Source: Thiotrichaceae bacterium
Lineage (GTDB): Bacteria > Pseudomonadota > Gammaproteobacteria > Beggiatoales > Beggiatoaceae
Length of the DNA: 64,000 nucleotides
Reading direction: 5' to 3'
Assembly: GCA_028688145.1 (NCBI GenBank)
Contig: JAQTYU010000001.1
Span: 454,284 to 518,283, forward strand
Shown here: positions 58,683-64,000 of the stretch, in pieces
Numbering within the stretch: position 1 is the first letter of the stretch
How the letters are laid out: every line of letters starts with the position of its first letter
Notes under the pieces: generated by a model
What the model saw: only the letters and a program-made list of their open reading frames with translations
Told to the model about the DNA's origin: nothing
Databases searched by the model: none
Translations under genes and position numbers: made by a program

Positions 58683-60313
58683 ATTTCAACAATAGCGCGA
58701 CTGAAATGAATCCGAAAGCAGCAACCCTGCTCAGTATTTTCCACCAATTGTAAAAAGGCACGATTAGCATCGCATAACTCGCGAGCGATGTATAAACCTA
58801 AACCTGTGCCACTGTCTTCGGTGGTGAAAAACGGCTCAAAAATCTGTTTTGCCGTTTCGTGGCTCATGCCTTTTCCAAAATCTTTAATATCTAAAAATGG
58901 TAAATTGACCGCTTGATTGACACCCAAAGTGAGCGCGAGCATAGGCTCAGTTTTACTATAGCGTAAAGCATTTTCACATAAGTTATTAACGACTTGAAAC
59001 AATTGTACCTTATCAAAACATACCACAACTTCAGCTTGTTGCACATGCAGCTCAATTGCGCTGGCGGGCAAATGTTGGTGCATTCGTAATTCTTCGATAA
59101 ATTCTGTAATCCACGGATGCAAATCGAATGATAAAACATGAGGTTGTCCGCGCCGACTGATTTGTAATACATTTTCAATAATCGTATTGACGCGCTTGGT
59201 ATTGTTTAAAATCATTTGCACCAGCGGATAATTATTATTTTCGGGCGGAATATCTTCGTTTAACAACTGCCCCGCTTGACTGATGGCAGACAGCGGATTG
59301 CGGATTTCATGGGCAATGCTGCCTGTGAGCCGCGCTAAAGAAGAGAGTTTTAATTGTGCCGCCTGTTGATTCACCACGGTGGCATCTTCCAGCACGATTA
59401 ACACATTGGATTCACCGCCGCGATCTAATTCGGTAAAGGTGGTGATAATGCTGACACCGCCTTGTGCGGGGCGAAACATCCGTGAAAATGCCAACTTATG
59501 TTGTTGCCAGTGTTCCAATTGTAGGGCAAGTTCAGGGATGACTGCACTTAAAGTGCGCCCATTTGCGGGTTCATGCAAGCCTAATAAACGACGAGCGGCT
59601 TCATTAAACAGGCGTACCCTACCACCAATATCCACCACCACAATCCCTGATTGAATATTTTGCACAATTTGTGAGTTTAATTGTGCGAGATATTGCAGAT
59701 GTAAGCCGCGTTGTTTGGCAAGGGCTTCGCTGGTGTGAATGCGTTTGGCGAGCATTTGCCCAAGGAAAGCGGTGGCAAAAAAACTGACCCCTAACATGCT
59801 GGCGTGAATATAACTGTTTTGAATCGTTGTGCCTTGGGAAATGTGCATTCCGTAAATCACAACAAAAGTCGCTTGTACTAATACGCTAATCGTGGCAACA
59901 GCGGCAAAGAAAAAAGTCAGCAAACCCTCAGTGAGTAAACTCACTCCAGCAATGCTGATAATTAATAATACACCTAAGCCGCTGTTTAAACCGCCACTGG
60001 CATACATCATCAGGGTGATGGCGACAATATCGAATAAAAACTGTGCGAAAATTTGCCATGCAAATGGCGGGCTACGGCGTTTAATTAAAACGTGTGACAT
60101 TAGCCCAAACAGTAAATAAACCCGATCAACCCATAAGAATAAAGATTGATTTTCTTTTGCGATAAAATCGGGGGCAATGCCCGCACCGACCAGTATTAGA
60201 AAACTGAGCGCAATGGTAATTCTATAAAAATTAAAGAGATAAAGAGGTTTCCAATCAGAAATGCTGGTGGGTTGATTATTAAGTTGAGATGCGTTAAGCA
60301 TTGTATAAGCCAT
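58679..60313 (-). CDS. pilS: Type IV pilus sensor histidine kinase PilS
   Basis: Started at ATG 60313 (MAYTMLNASQLNN) the protein has 544 residues; ATG 60328 is an alternative. The first 200 residues hold about six membrane helices (ITIALSFLILVGAGI, LGVSFFATAFLGQML). A PAS-like domain lies near 210-320 (IQSGIVVVDIGGRVRLFNEA), the H-box in SIAHEIRNPLSAISQAGQLL near 335 and the ATPase boxes in CENALRYSKTEPML, DIKDFGKGMSHET and GTGLGLYIARELCDANR. It phosphorylates PilR to control pilin transcription. Confidence 0.95.
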   Translation of the reverse strand: MAYTMLNASQLNNQPTSISDWKPLYLFNFYRITIALSFLILVGAGIAPDFIAKENQSLFLWVDRVYLLFGLMSHVLIKRRSPPFAWQIFAQFLFDIVAITLMMYASGGLNSGLGVLLIISIAGVSLLTEGLLTFFFAAVATISVLVQATFVVIYGMHISQGTTIQNSYIHASMLGVSFFATAFLGQMLAKRIHTSEALAKQRGLHLQYLAQLNSQIVQNIQSGIVVVDIGGRVRLFNEAARRLLGLHEPANGRTLSAVIPELALQLEHWQQHKLAFSRMFRPAQGGVSIITTFTELDRGGESNVLIVLEDATVVNQQAAQLKLSSLARLTGSIAHEIRNPLSAISQAGQLLNEDIPPENNNYPLVQMILNNTKRVNTIIENVLQISRRGQPHVLSFDLHPWITEFIEELRMHQHLPASAIELHVQQAEVVVCFDKVQLFQVVNNLCENALRYSKTEPMLALTLGVNQAVNLPFLDIKDFGKGMSHETAKQIFEPFFTTEDSGTGLGLYIARELCDANRAFLQLVENTEQGCCFRIHFSRAIVEI

Positions 60314-60456
60314 GAATATCCACCGCATCGGAGAGAAAAGGGGCTAATTATACCTTGCCAGCGAAGTCCTACAAGTTTTTAACATTGAATAATGTTTGTA
60401 CTTATGCTCTATTAAGAATTGACTAAATTTTCATTAGACTTTAGGGAGTCCTCACC

Positions 60457-61092
60457 ATGCAATATACTATTATTCCAGTCACCTCTTATCAGCAAAATTG
60501 CACTTTGTTATGGTGTAAAACCACGCATGAAGGCATGGTGGTTGATCCGGGCGGCGATATTCATCGCATCATTGCAGCCATTCAACAACATGAAGTCATT
60601 TTGAAAGGGATTTTATTAACCCACGGACATTTAGACCATGTTGGCGGCACGGTAGAATTGGCAAAACGTTATCATGTTCCAGTGATTGGACCTCATCAAG
60701 ATGATGATTTTTGGTTAAAAGCGTTACCTGATCAAAGCCGTGCTTTTGGTTTCGCGCCGCATTTGGCGTTTAAACCTGAACGTTGGTTGACGGAAGGCGA
60801 GGTGGTGCGCTTTGGTAATATTGAATTACAAGTACGTCATACGCCCGGACATACGCCCGGACATGTGGTGTTTTTCGAGCCGAAAACGCGGCTGGCTTTG
60901 GTGGGCGACGTGTTATTTAGCGGTTCAATTGGGCGCACTGATTTTCCCAAAGGCGACCATGAAACCTTAATTCATTCGATTCAGTCGAAATTATGGACTT
61001 TGGGCAATGATGTGGCATTTATTCCAGGACATGGACCGATGTCAACTTTTGGCGAAGAACGTCGCACCAATCCGTTTGTGGCGGATCGTTAA
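60457..61092 (+). CDS. gloC: GloC/YcbL-type metallo-beta-lactamase-fold hydrolase
   Basis: The 211-residue protein carries the metal-binding motif LLTHGHLDHVGGTVELAKRY near 51, RHTPGHTPGHVVFFEP near 128, LVGDVLFSGSIGRTDFP near 148 and the last His in IPGHGPMSTFGEE near 190. It matches E. coli YcbL/GloC, a type II glyoxalase hydrolysing S-D-lactoylglutathione. The opening IIPVTSYQQNCTLLWC is diagnostic. AGGGAG lies nine bases before the ATG. An AGCCCCC/GGGGGCT hairpin follows at 61123-61147. Confidence 0.9.
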   Translation: MQYTIIPVTSYQQNCTLLWCKTTHEGMVVDPGGDIHRIIAAIQQHEVILKGILLTHGHLDHVGGTVELAKRYHVPVIGPHQDDDFWLKALPDQSRAFGFAPHLAFKPERWLTEGEVVRFGNIELQVRHTPGHTPGHVVFFEPKTRLALVGDVLFSGSIGRTDFPKGDHETLIHSIQSKLWTLGNDVAFIPGHGPMSTFGEERRTNPFVADR

Positions 61093-61122
61093 TTCATTAA
61101 AAATAAGGAAAATTTTAACTGA

Positions 61123-61147
61123 AGCCCCCACCCCTCTAAAGGGGGCT
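61123..61147 (+). terminator. GC-block hairpin after gloC
   Basis: AGCCCCC at 61123-61129 pairs with GGGGGCT at 61141-61147. It is close to one arm of the larger stem-loops at 34746 and 36214, so it may be a reduced copy of that dispersed family acting as a terminator. Confidence 0.6.
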
Positions 61148-61332
61148 AAAGATAAATATTTTCTCTTTAAAGTTAAGCAGGATGGGCAATGCCCACTCCA
61201 CATTATTTAAAAATTAAATTTTGAATTCCCTTAGGCTACGAGGGTTAAGGACGCAGTTAATTCCCTCTACTTGCCTATTCTCAAAATCCCCCTTATGCTC
61301 ACTTTGTTATACAACCAAGGGAGGATAACAAG

Positions 61333-62238
61333 ATGGGGCTACCCCACTTTGTCAAAATTGTCGAAGTTGGCGCGCGTGATGGTTTACAAAACGAAGCGAA
61401 AACTGTTCCGACCACTATTAAAATTCAATTAATTAATCAACTCACTGCCACGGGTTTGCCTGTGATTGAAGTCACCAGTTTTGTGTCGCCGAAATGGGTG
61501 CCACAAATGGGCGATAATGCTGCGGTGTTTTCAGGGATTGAGCGCAAAGCAGGGGTAAATTATCCCGTGCTCACGCCCAATTTGCAGGGCTTCAATGCCG
61601 CGCTGGCGTTGGGTGTGGAAGAAGTTGCGGTATTTGGAGCAGCATCGGAAAGCTTTTCTCAGAAAAATATTAACTGTTCAATCCAAGAAAGTTTGGAACG
61701 CTTCATTCCTGTGTGCGATGCCGCGCTGAAAAATAATATTCGGGTGCGGGGTTACGTGTCTTGTGTGGTGGGTTGCCCTTATGAAGGAGAAATTCATCCC
61801 GAGGCGGTGGCGGTGGTGGCAGAGCGGCTTTATAAAATGGGCTGTTATGAAATTTCTTTGGGCGACACTGTCGGCGTGGGCACGCCGCGCCAAGTGCAGG
61901 CGATGTTACAGGCGGTGGCAGCAAAAGTGCCCGTGGAAAGATTGGCAGTGCATTTTCATGATACTTACGGGCAAGCACTGGCGAATATTTACGCTGCCTT
62001 GGAATTTGGGGTGAATGTGGTCGATAGTTCAGTGGCTGGTTTGGGCGGTTGTCCTTATGCTAGAGGCGCATCGGGCAATGTTGCCAGCGAAGATGTGTTG
62101 TATTTGCTGAATGGCTTAGGAATTGAAACGGGCGTAAATTTGGAAAAGTTGGTGCGCGCAGGTCAATTTATCAGCGAATTTTTGGGTAGAAGTTCTGCGT
62201 CGAAAGTGGCGCGGGCGATGGCGGGAAAGTGTGAATAA
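61333..62238 (+). CDS. mvaB: Hydroxymethylglutaryl-CoA lyase
   Basis: The 301-residue protein cleaves 3-hydroxy-3-methylglutaryl-CoA to acetoacetate and acetyl-CoA, the last step of leucine degradation. It begins [20 protein letters not shown] with the catalytic Arg/Asp pair; later motifs are [14 protein letters not shown] near 138, [16 protein letters not shown] near 175, [17 protein letters not shown] near 203 and the active-site cysteine loop [20 protein letters not shown] near 234. GGGAGG lies ten bases before the ATG. The rest of the leucine pathway is not in the window, but the acyl-CoA genes at 32614-48202 fit such metabolism. Confidence 0.95.
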   Translation: MGLPHFVKIVEVGARDGLQNEAKTVPTTIKIQLINQLTATGLPVIEVTSFVSPKWVPQMGDNAAVFSGIERKAGVNYPVLTPNLQGFNAALALGVEEVAVFGAASESFSQKNINCSIQESLERFIPVCDAALKNNIRVRGYVSCVVGCPYEGEIHPEAVAVVAERLYKMGCYEISLGDTVGVGTPRQVQAMLQAVAAKVPVERLAVHFHDTYGQALANIYAALEFGVNVVDSSVAGLGGCPYARGASGNVASEDVLYLLNGLGIETGVNLEKLVRAGQFISEFLGRSSASKVARAMAGKCE

Positions 62239-62252
62239 CACTTTGAAAAATA

Positions 62253-62285
62253 AGACCTGTCAGACTTTAAAAATCTGGCAGGTCT
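62253..62285. terminator. Bidirectional terminator between mvaB and erpA
   Basis: AGACCTGTCAGA at 62253-62264 pairs with TCTGGCAGGTCT at 62274-62285 with a single mismatch or wobble. It lies between convergent stops. The AGACCTGT ends repeat those of the hairpin at 18693-18726. Confidence 0.8.
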
Positions 62286-62292
62286 GCATGGC

Positions 62293-62643
62293 TTAACCTG
62301 AGAAGGATGAACCACAGCCGCAAGTCGTCACTGCATTGGGATTGCGAATAACGAATTGTGAGCCTTGTAAGCTTTCAGAGTAGTCAATTTCTGCACCACT
62401 CAAATATTGGTAGCTCATGGGGTCGATTAATAATTTAACCCCGTGATTTTCAACGACGGTGTCGCCTTCTTGAATTTCTTCATCGAAAGTAAAACCGTAT
62501 TGGAAACCTGAGCAGCCGCCGCCTTGTACGAAAATACGCAGCTTTAAATTATCGTTCTTTTCTTCAAGAATCAGTTCTTTAACTTTTGCTGCTGCACTGT
62601 CAGAAAACAATAATGGGGATGGAATGGCTTCTTCTGCACTCAT
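62293..62643 (-). CDS. erpA: Iron-sulfur cluster insertion protein ErpA
   Basis: Started at ATG 62643 ([25 protein letters not shown] seven bases upstream) the product has 116 residues, as usual for ErpA. The three cluster-binding cysteines lie in [13 protein letters not shown] near 40 and [11 protein letters not shown] at the end, and [20 protein letters not shown] is the family core. ErpA delivers 4Fe-4S clusters to apoproteins including IspG, which is present at 4861. Confidence 0.95.
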   Translation of the reverse strand: MSAEEAIPSPLLFSDSAAAKVKELILEEKNDNLKLRIFVQGGGCSGFQYGFTFDEEIQEGDTVVENHGVKLLIDPMSYQYLSGAEIDYSESLQGSQFVIRNPNAVTTCGCGSSFSG

Positions 62644-62715
62644 CGATACGACCTCGTTTTTTTCAATCCACACTCGACCTCATCCATCAAGTGACTTTGT
62701 AACGATAGACACCGA

Positions 62716-62791
62716 CGGATTGAGGTCGGCGGATTATCCCCCCGTAAACGAGGAGCTTACCAAAACGATAACAACACTAACGCATCGTTGT
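62716..62791 (+). repeat. Dispersed intergenic repeat, copy B
   Basis: The segment from GAGGTCGGCGGATT through CCGTAAACGAGGAGCTTACC to CTAACGCAT resembles 30155-30222. It lies beside the erpA promoter side, between erpA (leftward) and the hsdS 3' end. Whether it is a small RNA, a regulatory leader or a mobile repeat is unknown. Confidence 0.6.
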
Positions 62792-62857
62792 CTAGTAAAG
62801 TTGTTGAAATTTAGGTTTGTTCCCGATAAATGTCAAGTAATTACTTGAGACTTATCT

Positions 62858-64000
62858 TTATACAAACATCTGTTGTAATAAGCTTTTTTTGTATTGTTTT
62901 GTCGCGTCCAGTTGTTGCTGGGCGTTGGTAATTTTGTCGTCTATCGCACTGAGAAAATTGGCGATTTTGGTTTGTTCGGGAAGTGAAGGAGTTTTTAAGT
63001 CGATACTAAAAAAATCATCAAGTCCAATATTTAAAAGCCCGTGATTTCGTGCACCTTCTGTAGCAATCTTTTCAATTTCAGTATTGTGAGTGCCACTTTC
63101 AAAATAGTGCTCAAAAAAACTATTTAGATTATTTTCTTTCAATCTAAAACAAATATAGAGGGTAGATACAACACCTTTCTCATAGTTATTTAGGCATTTA
63201 ATAGCTCCCATTGGATAACCATTTGAATAACTTTTATTGTAAGCAAAATCACCTTTATGAAGCAGGTAGTAGCCAGTTGTATCTTTTGCAGCAACTAATT
63301 TACTAAAAAATTTTTCTTGATTAATCAATCCATACTGTGCAGATATTGTTAAAACATTTTGATTATTCTCTTTATTTTTTCTGACAACCCTTTCAGCAAC
63401 ATCTTTTAACTCTTTCCCTTCCCACTCAGGAAAATCATTTCCATCCTCATCTTTAAAACGCAATTGCTGGCTGAAAATCTGCTGCATTACGCCTTTTTTA
63501 TAACGCTGTAATAAAGAAACTTGTTGTATTAATTGCTCAATTTTTTCATCAACCGCCGCGAGGAAATTGGCGATTTTGGTTTGTTCTGGGGGTAATGGTA
63601 TAAATACAAGAAGTGTTTTTAATAATCCACCAGTGATTAATGGTTGCCCTGAACCGAAGACCAACTTATTTAAATTCAAGTAATTAAGAAAATTATAAAA
63701 AAATGATTGATTATTTGGATATGTTAGACGCAAGACAAGCGCATTATCTGAAACCCCATATTGACCATCAACTTCATATAAATAACCTGCATTTGCACCA
63801 ACTCTAGCTATGAGAATATGCGAACCTTGATAATCGAAATGCTTACAAAATCCAATAGTTCCAGTTGAACCGTAAAGAACAAAAGAACCATTTTCATCTT
63901 TTTCCTTTGATTTTCCTGATTGTAAATATTCAAAAAAACAACCCAATGTTTTCTTTTCCCATTCACCACTAAACTCTTTAAAACGCAATTTCGGCACATT
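62858..64000 (-). CDS. hsdS: Type I restriction system specificity subunit HsdS (partial)
   Basis: HsdS sets the target sequence for type I restriction-modification. The visible 380 codons have two target recognition domains: about 10-130 (EWEKKTLGCFFEYLQSGKSK) and about 195-330 (EWEGKELKDVAERVVRKNKE). Each is followed by a conserved coiled-coil spacer: EQTKIANFLAAVDEKIEQLI near 137 and EQTKIANFLSAIDDKITNAQ near 344. The frame continues past the window end, since GTG 63997 gives VPKLRFKEF, which usually follows a few more residues. hsdM and hsdR must lie outside the window. Confidence 0.92.
   Translation of the reverse strand, partial: NVPKLRFKEFSGEWEKKTLGCFFEYLQSGKSKEKDENGSFVLYGSTGTIGFCKHFDYQGSHILIARVGANAGYLYEVDGQYGVSDNALVLRLTYPNNQSFFYNFLNYLNLNKLVFGSGQPLITGGLLKTLLVFIPLPPEQTKIANFLAAVDEKIEQLIQQVSLLQRYKKGVMQQIFSQQLRFKDEDGNDFPEWEGKELKDVAERVVRKNKENNQNVLTISAQYGLINQEKFFSKLVAAKDTTGYYLLHKGDFAYNKSYSNGYPMGAIKCLNNYEKGVVSTLYICFRLKENNLNSFFEHYFESGTHNTEIEKIATEGARNHGLLNIGLDDFFSIDLKTPSLPEQTKIANFLSAIDDKITNAQQQLDATKQYKKSLLQQMFV

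Overview
The window looks like a stretch of chromosome from a gammaproteobacterium, probably a Thiotrichales/Beggiatoa-type sulfur bacterium. This is inferred from gene content (type IV pilus genes pilF, pilE, pilR and pilS; ispG next to a rodZ-like gene; erpA; algH-ruvX-pyrR), from moderate base composition and from many dispersed intergenic palindromes. I ran no taxonomic search. No rRNA, tRNA or CRISPR array was recognised. Layout: 1-1120 holds the 5' end of an unknown minus-strand gene and a decayed IS5-type insertion sequence. 1213-5994 is a housekeeping run (ndk, rlmN, pilF, rodZ-like, ispG). 6072-8478 is a minus-strand block (Lys-rich lipoprotein, hemL, thiE). 8479-10280 is accessory: a repeat-rich spacer, a tandem cyanovirin-like secreted protein and a small surface protein. 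10417-14436 carries a lytic transglycosylase, then pyrR, ruvX, algH, a TonB-like protein and an MlaD-like protein. 14684-22640 is the most unusual region. The last 105 bases of a zinc-ribbon gene (15071-15175) recur without a mismatch at 22472-22576, enclosing about 7.3 kb of visibly AT-richer DNA. Inside are a secreted unknown protein, a membrane WD40-propeller/P-loop NTPase, a secreted triple-BACON protein and an HTH protein fused to an NTPase-like domain without a P-loop. The layout is that of an integrated island at a gene 3' end, but no integrase is visible. 22680-27338 returns to core genes (DEAD-box helicase, membrane protein, sulfurtransferase, ftsY). 27465-32597 holds a broken IS630-type element, a glycosyltransferase, a PilM/PilN-like membrane protein and a second IS5 scar whose end lies inside a hypothetical gene. 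32614-48202 is a catabolic and uptake region: a branched-chain-type ABC transporter (livF, two substrate-binding proteins, livM, livH, livG), two acyl-CoA-forming ligases, an SDR dehydrogenase, an isochorismatase-like hydrolase, a hotdog thioesterase and the fused acyl-CoA mutase IcmF. Together they suggest import and CoA activation of organic acids, possibly branched or aromatic, with carbon-skeleton rearrangement by IcmF; HMG-CoA lyase at 61333 fits leucine or branched-acid breakdown. 48647-51080 carries small poorly characterised genes. 51078-51350 is a third IS5 scar. 51642-56630 has a kinase-like/metallophosphoesterase fusion, a trpB2-type gene and a DUF945-like protein. 56683-60313 is pilE-like, pilR and pilS. 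60457-62643 has gloC-type hydrolase, mvaB and erpA. The window ends inside hsdS, the specificity subunit of a type I restriction system. Several dispersed repeat families recur between genes: a roughly 100-116 bp GTCTGAA-bounded palindrome with about 9-base internal phasing (four copies), G/C-block stem-loops after both substrate-binding protein genes, and a repeat of about 70 bases shared by 30155 and 62716.
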